64,000 bases of DNA, from NCBI GenBank assembly GCA_026874595.1, contig JAPPUL010000095.1:1612001-1676000 (forward strand). The letters are read 5' to 3'. Below the pieces are notes generated by a model. It did not search any database. It was not told where the DNA came from and saw only the letters and a program-made list of their open reading frames with translations. This stretch comes from Sipunculus nudus (lineage: Eukaryota > Annelida > Sipuncula > Golfingiida > Sipunculidae). The position numbers were made by a program, and so were the translations under genes. Shown piece after piece: positions 55,951 through 64,000 of this stretch. Position 1 is the first letter of the stretch, and each line of letters begins with the position of its first letter.

Positions 55951-57045
55951 ATGAAAATAGTAATGACAGGCGGCGGAACAGGTGGACACACAATAACGGC
56001 ATTAGCAGTATGCAAAAGCTTAACAAAAGAAGATAAAAACAACATCTTATACATAGGTAGCAAATATGGCTTAGAAAGGGACTTGATGGGGAATATAGTA
56101 AGTTATAGAAGCATAACAACCGGCAAGCTAAGAAGGTATTTCTCATTTAAGAACTTTGTAGATATATTCAAGGTGTTGCATGGCTATTTACATTCTATTA
56201 AGATTCTAAGTAATTTTAAGCCAAGTGTAGTGTTTAGTACAGGAGGATATGTCTCAGTACCGGTAGTACTTGCAGCAAAAACATTAAACATACCGATAAT
56301 AATCCACGAACAAACAGTTTTGGTAGGCCTTGCAAATAGAATAGGAGGTTATTTTGCAAAGAAGGTATTAGTAGCGTTTTTGTCTTCGGCAAAATATTTT
56401 GCAAATGAGAAGGTAATTCATACAGGCCAACCGCTTAGAGAAGAGATACTAGGAGGGAGTAAAGATGAACTTTATAAGCAATTTGAGATTAAAGAGGAGG
56501 ATGCTCATGGGAGAAAGTTACCATTAATCTACATAACTGGCGGTTCACAAGGCTCTCACAAGGTAAACATGGTTATAGGTGAACTGCTAGAAGAGTTACT
56601 TGAACATTGTAATATAATCCATCAATGTGGACGTAGCAAGCTGCATGATGATTTTAAAGAGCTTAGTAGTAAGCGAGAAGGCTTAGTACGCAAAGACCGT
56701 TATGTAATAAGAGATTTTATATACGCTTTAGAATTAAAGAATATATTATCAAGTTGCGATTTGCTTATAGGGCGTTCTGGAGCGGGCACAGTACATGAGG
56801 CTAAAGCCTTTAAAATACCATCTGTTTTAATCCCCCTGGCAATAGCAGTTGGAAACGAACAATATCATAACGCAAAATACTTAGAAAAGGAGGGCCTAGC
56901 AAAGATAATAGAGGAGAAGGATTTAACAAAAGGCTTTCTTAGGGATGAAATACTTATGATGTTAAAAAGAGGAAGAAAGACAATTGGTATAGATTGTGAA
57001 ATAGATGCAAATGAGAGAATAAAGCAAGTTATACTATCAATATGA
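55951..57045 (+). CDS. murG: UDP-GlcNAc:lipid I N-acetylglucosaminyltransferase
   Basis: 364 aa. Final cytoplasmic step of peptidoglycan precursor synthesis at the inner membrane. GGGTGGHT loop (7-14), FSTGGYVSVPVV, HEQTVLVGLANR (normally HEQN), ITGGSQGSHKVN (~190) and the UDP-site SGAGTVHEAKAF followed by IPLAIAVGNEQYHNA. The Asn of HEQN is Thr here, a small departure. The gene stands alone with its own terminator. Confidence 0.95.
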   Translation: MKIVMTGGGTGGHTITALAVCKSLTKEDKNNILYIGSKYGLERDLMGNIVSYRSITTGKLRRYFSFKNFVDIFKVLHGYLHSIKILSNFKPSVVFSTGGYVSVPVVLAAKTLNIPIIIHEQTVLVGLANRIGGYFAKKVLVAFLSSAKYFANEKVIHTGQPLREEILGGSKDELYKQFEIKEEDAHGRKLPLIYITGGSQGSHKVNMVIGELLEELLEHCNIIHQCGRSKLHDDFKELSSKREGLVRKDRYVIRDFIYALELKNILSSCDLLIGRSGAGTVHEAKAFKIPSVLIPLAIAVGNEQYHNAKYLEKEGLAKIIEEKDLTKGFLRDEILMMLKRGRKTIGIDCEIDANERIKQVILSI

Positions 57046-57060
57046 GCGGATTCTAATTAC

Positions 57061-57101
57061 CTTTATAAACTGCTATTTTGTTATAAAGTCGGTTTTTTTT
57101 T
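57061..57101 (+). terminator. Terminator after murG
   Basis: Stem CTTTATAA / TTATAAAG with a 12-nt loop, followed by tcgg and a run of ten T-rich bases. Confidence 0.6.
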
Positions 57102-57136
57102 GTCTTAAATTAAGGAATAAAAGGTAAGCGATATTG

Positions 57137-57165
57137 TTGACAAAGTAAAAAAATCTTATTATCTA
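57137..57165 (+). promoter_or_regulatory. Sigma70-type promoter for grpE-dnaK-dnaJ
   Basis: TTGACA at 57137-57142, 17-bp spacer, TATCTA at 57160-57165, ~180 bp before grpE. No CIRCE element (TTAGCACTC-N9-GAGTGCTAA) is present between murG and grpE. Confidence 0.5.
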
Positions 57166-57344
57166 TCCTAATAAAACGCTTAGACTAGTCCCACAAAGCT
57201 GTATATGCAAAGAGTATAACGCATAAAAACATAGTGAAAAACAGTTAAGAAACTTAATGGCATGGAGAAAAAGAGGCTTTCTATTGGTTTTTAATTTATA
57301 TAAAGAAAATAAAGGCTTTAATAGATTAATTTCTAGAGGAAATT

Positions 57345-58421
57345 ATGAATAATATACTAAGTCCCAAAAGTACAAAAGAGTTTGAAAAGATATTGAGTAG
57401 ACTTGAGGAAGCGGATGAGCTTGAGAAGAAGGAATTTATAAAGAAATTGTATATAAACGAAAACGGGAAATATACCTTAAAAGAGGGAATAAGCACAGTG
57501 GAAAAAAGCGATCTAGAAGAGGTTATAAAAAGATTTGGCGAAGGAGGAGAAGAAGAAGGGGGCTCTGAGGAAACTGCTGAGGGAGATTCTAATGTAGAGG
57601 TAGAAATAACGAATAAGGGGAAGAAAGCTGTTAGAAAGGAGCGAAAAGGAGATTTAAGGGTGGAGGGCAGTACAGGGATTGCGCTTTCAAAGCTTGAGAA
57701 TCTACTAAAAAGTAATAAGGAGAAGGTAGAGAAGCTAGAAAAGCAGATACGCGAGCAAGAAGATATATTAAGACGCAAGCAAGCAGAGTTTGAAAATTAC
57801 AAAAAGCGTACAGAGCGTGAGCGTGTAGAATATCGAGTGCTTGCAAATAAAAAGCTTTTAGAAGATTTGTTACCGGTAGCAGATAGTTTAACAAATGCAT
57901 TGAATGTGGATGTATCAAATGTAGATGATAAAGCCTTGTATGACGGAGTTATACTAATAGGGAAGCAACTTAGTAAGTTTATGGAATCAAATGGAGTTGA
58001 GCGTATAGAAGCAGAAGGCAAAGAATTTGATCCGTTGTTACATGAAGCGATACAGGTTGTGGATGGAGATGCGGGAGTAGAATATAAAACAGATACAGTA
58101 GTTAAGGAATGGCAGACAGGCTATATGTTAAAAGGTAAGATGCTGCGTCATTCTAAGGTAGTGATAGCCAAAGCGAGTGTTGCTGAAGCTGAGAATGTAG
58201 AAGGACTTGAGGTACCGAAGGCAATAAATGATAGAGATTTTAGTAAGCTAGTGAATGAGTTAAAGAAAGAGAAGAAAGAGAGCGTAGAAATAATAATAGA
58301 TTCATATGATAAAGGAGAAGGAGAGTATATAATCAAGGAGAGTATAGTAGGCAATGCGAATAAGTTACGTGCATTAAAAGAAGTATTCTCAGCAGTAAAT
58401 AAAAAAAATGAGATTATGTAA
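57345..58421 (+). CDS. grpE: GrpE nucleotide exchange factor, extended at both ends
   Basis: 358 aa against ~180-220 for the family. The core (~128-285) has the coiled coil ending KQAEFENYKKRTERER and the beta domain with GVERIEAEGKEFDPLLHEAI. It releases ADP from DnaK. The first ~125 residues (acidic, Gly/Glu-rich, with a short helical LSRLEEADELEKKEFIKKLY) and the last ~75 (KLVNELKKEKKESVEIIID) are extensions of unknown purpose. AGAGG precedes ATG. Confidence 0.9.
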   Translation: MNNILSPKSTKEFEKILSRLEEADELEKKEFIKKLYINENGKYTLKEGISTVEKSDLEEVIKRFGEGGEEEGGSEETAEGDSNVEVEITNKGKKAVRKERKGDLRVEGSTGIALSKLENLLKSNKEKVEKLEKQIREQEDILRRKQAEFENYKKRTERERVEYRVLANKKLLEDLLPVADSLTNALNVDVSNVDDKALYDGVILIGKQLSKFMESNGVERIEAEGKEFDPLLHEAIQVVDGDAGVEYKTDTVVKEWQTGYMLKGKMLRHSKVVIAKASVAEAENVEGLEVPKAINDRDFSKLVNELKKEKKESVEIIIDSYDKGEGEYIIKESIVGNANKLRALKEVFSAVNKKNEIM

Positions 58422-58444
58422 AATTATAAAAAGGAGTTAAAGCA

Positions 58445-60397
58445 ATGGGTAAAATAATAGGAATAGATTTGGGGACAACAAATTCGTGTGTATCGGTAAT
58501 GGAGGGGCGAGATCCTGTAGTGATAGTTAATGCAGAAGGATTTCGCACAACAGCCTCAGTGGTGGCATTTACGAAAAAAGGGGAGAGGCTGGTTGGGCAA
58601 TCGGCGAAGAATCAAGCGATAACGAATCCTGAAAACACAATAAGGTCAGTAAAGCGTTTTATGGGCAGACGTTTTGACGAAGTATCAGAAGAGATAAAGA
58701 TGGTGGGCTATAAGGTTACAGCAGGTAGTAATAACGATGTTAGAATAAAGGTACGAGAGGGAGAGTTCTCGCCACCTGAGATATCAGCACGTATCTTACA
58801 AAAGATGAAACAAACGGCAGAAGATTATCTTGGCACAAAAATAAGCGAAGCAGTAATAACAGTACCTGCATATTTTAATGATGCTCAAAGGCAGGCAACA
58901 AAAGACGCAGGACGCATAGCAGGTCTTGAAGTTAAGCGTATAGTGAATGAGCCAACGGCAGCAGCATTAGCCTATGGTCTTGATAAGAAAAAGAATGAGA
59001 AGATAGCAGTGTATGATTTAGGAGGAGGGACATTCGACATAACGATATTAGAACTTGGAGATGGTGTATTCGAGGTAAAGAGTACAAATGGGGATACTCA
59101 TCTTGGAGGAGATGATTTTGATCAAGTATTAATAGATTGGATGGTAGATTCTTTTAAGAAAGAGCAAGGTATCGACTTGAGTCAAGATGCAATGGCACTG
59201 CAAAGGCTTAAAGAAGAGGGGGAAAAAGCTAAGAAGGAGCTTTCAGGCTCCCAAACAATAGATATAAACCTGCCCTTTATAACAGCAGATCAAGCAGGGC
59301 CAAAACATTTAAATATGAGTTTATCACGCTCAAAGTTTGAACAATTGATAGGACCGTTGGTAGAGAAGACACGAAACTCTTGTATGTTGGCCTTAAAAGA
59401 TGCGGGGTTATCAGCAAGCGAGATAGATGAGGTAATCCTAGTTGGGGGTTCAACACGGATACCATTAGTGCAGAGGTTAGTAAAAGATATATTTGGTAAG
59501 GAGCCTCATAAGGGAGTTAATCCTGATGAAGTAGTAGCGATGGGAGCAGCGATACAAGGGGGGGTATTATCAGGGGATGTAAAAGATATACTATTGTTGG
59601 ACGTAACGCCTCTATCACTTGGTATAGAGACACTTGGCGGAGTAATGACGACATTAATAGAGCGCAATACAACGATTCCAACAAAAAAGAGTCAAGTATT
59701 TTCAACAGCAGCAGACAACCAACAAGCAGTGACAGTAAAAGTGTATCAAGGTGAACGAGAGATAGCAGCTCATAATAAACTCATAGGGAATTTTGAGTTA
59801 TTGGGAATACCGCCTGCACCACGTGGCGTACCGCAAATAGAAGTAACATTTGATATAGATTCAAATGGAATAATACACGTATCAGCAAAGGATTTGGGGA
59901 CAGGCAAAGAACAAAGTATAAGGATAGAGGCATCAAGCGGATTAACAGAAGAAGAAATAAATAATATGGTACAGGATGCACAAACACATGCAGGAGAAGA
60001 TAAGAAGGAGCGAGAGAAAGCAGAACTTTATAATAAAGCAGATAATTTAATATATCAAACAGAAAACATATTGAAAGAATATGGAGATAAGGTAGGGGGA
60101 GCTGAGAAGGAGAAGGTTGAAGTAGAGATTGAAAAGACAAAAGAAGCCTTAAAAAGTGGTAATATTGACGAGATAAACAAATCAGTAGAGAGTCTAACGG
60201 AAGCCTCTCATGCACTATCAAAGATATTTTACGAGGAAGCGGCAAAGAAGCAACAAGAGAGTCAAAGTGGAAGTGCAGGCAATGTGAATACGGGATATAA
60301 TAATGGAGAAGGGGAGGATGGCAAGACAAAAAAGGAAAAAGATGAAGATGTAGTTGATGCAGATTATAAAGTAGTGGATGAAGGCGATAGGAAATAG
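58445..60397 (+). CDS. dnaK: Chaperone DnaK (Hsp70)
   Basis: 650 aa. ATP-driven folding chaperone. [14 protein letters not shown] opens the ATPase. [14 protein letters not shown] and [17 protein letters not shown] are the second phosphate and adenosine motifs. [17 protein letters not shown] marks the linker, and the substrate domain and helical lid follow. The C-terminus is the usual acidic [20 protein letters not shown] lies at normal spacing. Gap of 23 bp from grpE. Confidence 0.98.
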   Translation: MGKIIGIDLGTTNSCVSVMEGRDPVVIVNAEGFRTTASVVAFTKKGERLVGQSAKNQAITNPENTIRSVKRFMGRRFDEVSEEIKMVGYKVTAGSNNDVRIKVREGEFSPPEISARILQKMKQTAEDYLGTKISEAVITVPAYFNDAQRQATKDAGRIAGLEVKRIVNEPTAAALAYGLDKKKNEKIAVYDLGGGTFDITILELGDGVFEVKSTNGDTHLGGDDFDQVLIDWMVDSFKKEQGIDLSQDAMALQRLKEEGEKAKKELSGSQTIDINLPFITADQAGPKHLNMSLSRSKFEQLIGPLVEKTRNSCMLALKDAGLSASEIDEVILVGGSTRIPLVQRLVKDIFGKEPHKGVNPDEVVAMGAAIQGGVLSGDVKDILLLDVTPLSLGIETLGGVMTTLIERNTTIPTKKSQVFSTAADNQQAVTVKVYQGEREIAAHNKLIGNFELLGIPPAPRGVPQIEVTFDIDSNGIIHVSAKDLGTGKEQSIRIEASSGLTEEEINNMVQDAQTHAGEDKKEREKAELYNKADNLIYQTENILKEYGDKVGGAEKEKVEVEIEKTKEALKSGNIDEINKSVESLTEASHALSKIFYEEAAKKQQESQSGSAGNVNTGYNNGEGEDGKTKKEKDEDVVDADYKVVDEGDRK

Positions 60398-60439
60398 TAT
60401 TCATATATAAATAAGGAGAAGGATTTAAAAGGGTCTAGT

Positions 60440-61564
60440 ATGTCAAATAAAAGAGATTACTACGAAGTGCTTGGAGTGGGTAAGGCTGCAAGTCAGAGTG
60501 AGATTAAATCAGCGTATAGGAAGCTTGCAGTAAAATATCATCCTGATAAGAACGCAGGAGACAAGGTGGCAGAAGAGAGGTTCAAAGAGGCAACGGAGGC
60601 GTATGAGGTACTTGGAGACGAACAAAAGCGCTCAAAGTATGATCAATTTGGACATTCAGCATTTGATGGAGCACAAGGGGGAGGATTTGGAGGGTTTGGG
60701 GGAGGAGGATTTGGCGATATATTTGAAGGGTTTGAAGATTTATTTGAAGGATTTTTTGGAGGAGGGTCAAGGCGTCGCGGGAATCAAGGCAGACGAGGTG
60801 CGGACTACCGTTTTGACTTAGAGATAACCTTCAAAGATGCAGTATATGGGAAAGAAGCAGAGGTTGAGATTCCGAAAGACGAAAGATGCGGTGAATGTAA
60901 TGGAAGTGGTGCAAAGAAGGGGACAAATCCAATAACCTGTAGTACATGTGGGGGTCGGGGACAGGTTTCAAGGTCACAAGGTTTTTTTAGTTTCACGTCA
61001 ACATGCCACAGTTGTAATGGTAGTGGGGTAATGATAAGTAATCCGTGTAGAGAATGTGCAGGACGAGGAGTAGTCAAAAGGCGTAAGAAGATAGCTATAA
61101 AGATTCCGGCAGGCGTTGAAACGGGAACAAAGATAAAGATATCAGGCGAGGGTGAACCTGGAAAACATAATGGAAGTTCAGGGGATTTATATATAGTACT
61201 AAATGTATTGCAGCATGAATTTTTCAAAAGGGAAGGAAATGACATATATTGTGAAGTATCGGTACCTGTGGTAAATGCAGCATTAGGATGTGAGATATTA
61301 GTACCGACACTTGATGAAAAGAAGATAAAACTTAAGGTGCCAGAGGGGACCCAAAGTAATAAGATACTTCGTCTAAAAGGGCATGGCATACCTTATTTAA
61401 ATCGATATGGGAAAGGAGACTTTTTAGTAAAGATAATAGTAGAGACCCCTCAAAACATGAGCAAACGGGAGAAAGAGCTTCTGAAGGAGTTTGCAACACT
61501 AAGAGGTGAGGAATCCCCCAAACCAAAATCATTATACGAACACATAAAAAGTTCGTTTTATTAA
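60440..61564 (+). CDS. dnaJ: Chaperone DnaJ (Hsp40)
   Basis: 374 aa. J domain with HPD at 34-36, Gly/Phe-rich linker (~70-115), four zinc motifs ([32 protein letters not shown]) at ~146-208, and the C-terminal client domains. It stimulates DnaK ATPase. Third gene of the grpE-dnaK-dnaJ operon; an AAGGAGAAGG site is present. Confidence 0.97.
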   Translation: MSNKRDYYEVLGVGKAASQSEIKSAYRKLAVKYHPDKNAGDKVAEERFKEATEAYEVLGDEQKRSKYDQFGHSAFDGAQGGGFGGFGGGGFGDIFEGFEDLFEGFFGGGSRRRGNQGRRGADYRFDLEITFKDAVYGKEAEVEIPKDERCGECNGSGAKKGTNPITCSTCGGRGQVSRSQGFFSFTSTCHSCNGSGVMISNPCRECAGRGVVKRRKKIAIKIPAGVETGTKIKISGEGEPGKHNGSSGDLYIVLNVLQHEFFKREGNDIYCEVSVPVVNAALGCEILVPTLDEKKIKLKVPEGTQSNKILRLKGHGIPYLNRYGKGDFLVKIIVETPQNMSKREKELLKEFATLRGEESPKPKSLYEHIKSSFY

Positions 61565-61588
61565 TAAATTAAAATTTGAATACTAAAA

Positions 61589-63007
61589 TCAGTTATTATT
61601 ATTCCACCTAATAGTGTTTATGATAGCGACACTAAGTGCGCTTAAGATAGACGTAAGACAAGCAATGGCAATAAATATTATATTATCGTTGTAATAGAAT
61701 TTAAAAATATCTTTAAGTTCTTGGTTAAAGATGTAAGCTTTAATATTATCAGGTAAAAGCTTCATAATGCTTTGAGAATCTTTAATTATGTAAATATCTG
61801 TTATAAGATAGCTTAAAATAAAACCTAAAGCAGCGAAGAAAATGCCGATAATGAGGGCTTCAAGTGCGGTTAATATTGCAATATATGTATTGGTGGCGCC
61901 AAAGAATCTATAAAGACCGAGTTCCAAATTGCGTTGAATAAATAGGTATGAGAAAGCATAAAATATAGATATAGCACTAACCAATAAAATAGTCCCACCA
62001 ATTATAAATATAGTTAACTCAAAATATTGTATAAAGCTTTGAATATACTCAGAAAGCTTTGAAACTAAAGACGATTCAGCAACTTTGATATTATGCTTTA
62101 AAGCAAAAGTCTTGACCTTTTGTGTAAATGCCTTAACGTTAGAATCCTTTTTAAAACGTATGATTAAAGACTCAAAACCAGAACTTTCGTTATCTGACAA
62201 GACCGTCTTTTTAATAGCTTCAAGTTCCTCCTGAGGCATAGCAATACCAGCAGTTAAGTTCAGATCAGAAAAGCCAACTATTTTGCCATACAAGTTGTTT
62301 ACATTAGATTTTTGGTATTGAGAAGAAATGAAAGTAGATTTGTTGAAAAGGATGTTAAGGGTGAAGAAATTTTGTAATACAGATAAGTTCATATCAGGAA
62401 ATGTATTAGCCTGCATAACACTAGTCCCGATGTCTTGCAGATAACGAGGGATAAGAACAGGAATAAAGCCATTATGCTTTTTAAATCCATTTGGGAAGTT
62501 ATTTTTATATTCTTTAAGAGCGTCTTTACTTGAGTATTGCTTAATATATTTATCAGCAATGGGTTCAGGAATGCCTACGACCGGAGGTTCTAGAATAAAG
62601 ATGGTTTCATTATTTCTTATAGGCGGCTTTGCAATGACATATACACTGATAGGGAATAGAGCTTTAGTAACGGGATAAATGGTCTTAACCTCTTCCCAAG
62701 TTTTAATTTCGTTTATAAATTGTTGTGATATGTTATGTACGGTACGTTTTCGTTGTACTTCCTGAATATTAAAGATACTGCCTTCAATAACTGTTTTAAC
62801 AGAGCCATCAATTTTAATCTCGTTAAACGGGATATTGCTAAAAAGGCTTTTCTCATAAACAGTTTTAAGCCCCTTTGTAATGGTGTTTCCGGTAATTAGT
62901 ACAATTAAAGCAAGTATTATCCCAAATCCAATAAAGAGTTCTTTTCCCCAATTGCGTCTTAGATTTATAAACAGTATGGATGTAATATTTAAAAATTTAT
63001 TAAACAT
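61589..63007 (-). CDS. ABC transporter permease, MacB/FtsX-like
   Basis: 472 aa. One N-terminal helix (~24-44), a large extracytoplasmic domain (~45-330), then three helices (~335-360, ~385-410, ~445-465), the MacB_PCD plus FtsX plan shared by LolC/E and MacB. ERNLELGLYRFFGAT-type motif is present (QRNLELGLYRFFGATN). It starts 6 bp after the ATPase gene, inside which its AAGGAG site lies. Likely a mechanotransmission-type transporter acting on lipoproteins or envelope molecules; the substrate is not known. Confidence 0.85.
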   Translation of the reverse strand: MFNKFLNITSILFINLRRNWGKELFIGFGIILALIVLITGNTITKGLKTVYEKSLFSNIPFNEIKIDGSVKTVIEGSIFNIQEVQRKRTVHNISQQFINEIKTWEEVKTIYPVTKALFPISVYVIAKPPIRNNETIFILEPPVVGIPEPIADKYIKQYSSKDALKEYKNNFPNGFKKHNGFIPVLIPRYLQDIGTSVMQANTFPDMNLSVLQNFFTLNILFNKSTFISSQYQKSNVNNLYGKIVGFSDLNLTAGIAMPQEELEAIKKTVLSDNESSGFESLIIRFKKDSNVKAFTQKVKTFALKHNIKVAESSLVSKLSEYIQSFIQYFELTIFIIGGTILLVSAISIFYAFSYLFIQRNLELGLYRFFGATNTYIAILTALEALIIGIFFAALGFILSYLITDIYIIKDSQSIMKLLPDNIKAYIFNQELKDIFKFYYNDNIIFIAIACLTSILSALSVAIINTIRWNNNN

Positions 63008-63013
63008 ACTTTG

Positions 63014-63694
63014 CTAATTGTACTCCTTATCGGTTGAGTTAGTAAGCTTCGAATTTTCAAGTGTATAAACTTTCTGGGCTTGTTGCATAAATAATTTATC
63101 ATGTGTTGCAATAACGAATGCGGTATTTAGATTTGAGTTAATATTCATAAAAATATTAATAATGCTTTTGGCATTAAGATCATCTAAATTCCCAGTAGGC
63201 TCATCAGCGAGTATCACCTTAGGTTTTTTGACCATAGCGCGCGCAATAGCAACTCGTTGTTGCTGACCGCCAGAGAGTTCGTTAGGTTTATGCTGACGCT
63301 TATCAAAGATCTTCATATCATTTAAAAGAGAGCAGGCAATGTCTTTATGTTCCTTTTGGGGGATATCAGAGAACTTTAGAGGCATTATTACATTTTCCAA
63401 AACAGAATGATAGGGTATAAGTCTAAAATCTTGGAATACAAAGCCAATATTTTGACTTCGAAACAAAGAGCTTTTAAAATCAAAAAAGCCTTTAACTTTG
63501 CTGTCATCAAAGAAAATATCACCTGATGAAGGCTTTGTAAGTCCTGTAATTATATTAAGCAAAGTAGTTTTGCCACAACCAGACGGACCTGTAATGCATA
63601 AAAAGTCCTTATCCTTGCAAGTAAAGTTTATCTTATTAAGGACTTTATAATTATCTTTCTTATATGTTTTAGAGACGTCTTTAAGAGTAATCAC
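63014..63694 (-). CDS. ABC transporter ATPase, LolD/MacB-like
   Basis: 226 aa. Walker A GPSGCGKTTLL (~38-48), Q-loop FQDFRL, signature LSGGQQQRVAIARAM, Walker B VILADEPTGNLD, H-loop ATHD. Normal length for the LolD/FtsE group. GTG start without clear ribosome site. Pairs with the permease downstream. Confidence 0.95.
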   Translation of the reverse strand: MITLKDVSKTYKKDNYKVLNKINFTCKDKDFLCITGPSGCGKTTLLNIITGLTKPSSGDIFFDDSKVKGFFDFKSSLFRSQNIGFVFQDFRLIPYHSVLENVIMPLKFSDIPQKEHKDIACSLLNDMKIFDKRQHKPNELSGGQQQRVAIARAMVKKPKVILADEPTGNLDDLNAKSIINIFMNINSNLNTAFVIATHDKLFMQQAQKVYTLENSKLTNSTDKEYN

Positions 63695-63819
63695 GATACA
63701 CTAATTAGCTTCAAATAAATAAAACAATAAATACTAAGAAGTAAAAACACTATAGTTTTAAAGATAAATATAAAAGATAAATATAATATATGAATAAATA
63801 GCTTAAGATAATAGTGAGA

Positions 63820-64000
63820 ATGTTTTTTATTTTACTAATAGTTTATTTTGTTTTATCAAGTCTTTATATACTTCTTATGTTCTTGTATATTCCAGGGTGG
63901 AAAGAACATAAGAAGAAAATATTCCCATTTAAAGATTTGTCAAAAGATTTGTCAAAAAAGCAATCAGATTATGAGGATAAGGATATCTTGTGGCTACACG
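63820..64000 (+). CDS. Start of a membrane-anchored protein (truncated by the window)
   Basis: 60 codons open at the right edge: a membrane helix (FILLIVYFVLSSLYILLMFL), then PGWKEHKKKIFPFKDLSK and DILWLH at the end. The order helix - short basic segment - WLH is like the N-terminus of 3-deoxy-manno-octulosonic acid (Kdo) transferases, but too little is present to decide. Confidence 0.4.
   Translation, partial: MFFILLIVYFVLSSLYILLMFLYIPGWKEHKKKIFPFKDLSKDLSKKQSDYEDKDILWLH

Noticed and set aside
59781-60404. 207-aa minus-strand ORF inside dnaK
   Set aside because: Antisense of a conserved chaperone gene, Leu/Pro/Tyr-rich as expected for the reverse frame of AT-rich, purine-biased coding DNA.

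Overview
The window looks like a piece of an AT-rich, host-adapted spirochaete chromosome (family not fixed). Support comes from the many lipoproteins with relaxed lipoboxes, a UPF0164/PorV-like outer-membrane protein, and a housekeeping order (diadenylate cyclase - YbbR - DUF2225 - truA - ispE, then rplY - pth - tilS - ftsH) that I associate with spirochaetes. It has no tRNA, rRNA, CRISPR array, transposase or phage gene that I can recognise.

Region 1 (1-8562, minus strand) is a tandem family of five large surface lipoproteins built from chlamydial-Pmp-like beta-helix repeats (GGGMYN / FxxN motifs). They carry nearly identical signal peptides, promoters and terminators, internal 75-78 bp tandem cassettes, and a decayed, tandemly duplicated 3' end at the left edge. 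The block is built to recombine.

Region 2 (8671-23984, plus strand) is core biology: lipoprotein acylation (lgt), a small lipoprotein, an outer-membrane barrel, a metallo-beta-lactamase-fold protein that has lost its metal motif, c-di-AMP synthesis (cdaA-ybbR), tRNA modification (truA, tilS), isoprenoid synthesis (ispE), translation (rplY, pth), FtsH and an RCK-gated potassium channel.

Region 3 (23971-42767) starts with ogt, queC and an RND efflux pump gene. The pump's membrane-fusion gene lies 12.7 kb away. Between them sit two copies (about 98-99% identical) of a quinone-oxidoreductase gene in direct orientation. They bracket about 11.4 kb holding a HARE-HTH/GIY-YIG nuclease, a decayed tripartite carboxylate transporter fused by deletion to a decayed phosphate butyryltransferase, a YeiH-type exporter with a two-helix partner, a NERD nuclease-helicase, and argJ. 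Collapsing the repeats restores an MFP - oxidoreductase - RND operon, so this looks like an accessory island inserted by homologous recombination. It is the most likely place in the window for an uncharacterised, possibly defensive, function.

Region 4 (43049-64000) mixes core genes (pyrE, bcp, glnA, murG, grpE-dnaK-dnaJ, a PHP phosphoesterase, a precorrin-2 dehydrogenase, a MacB/LolCD-like ABC transporter) with large lineage-specific proteins: a pseudo-HtrA/NHL propeller, a probable dead HD-GYP protein and a PPC-domain lipoprotein. Degenerate enzymes are a theme: the metallo-beta-lactamase, HtrA, HD-GYP and PyrE-like proteins all lack expected catalytic residues. All of this is from reading the sequence; no database search was run.
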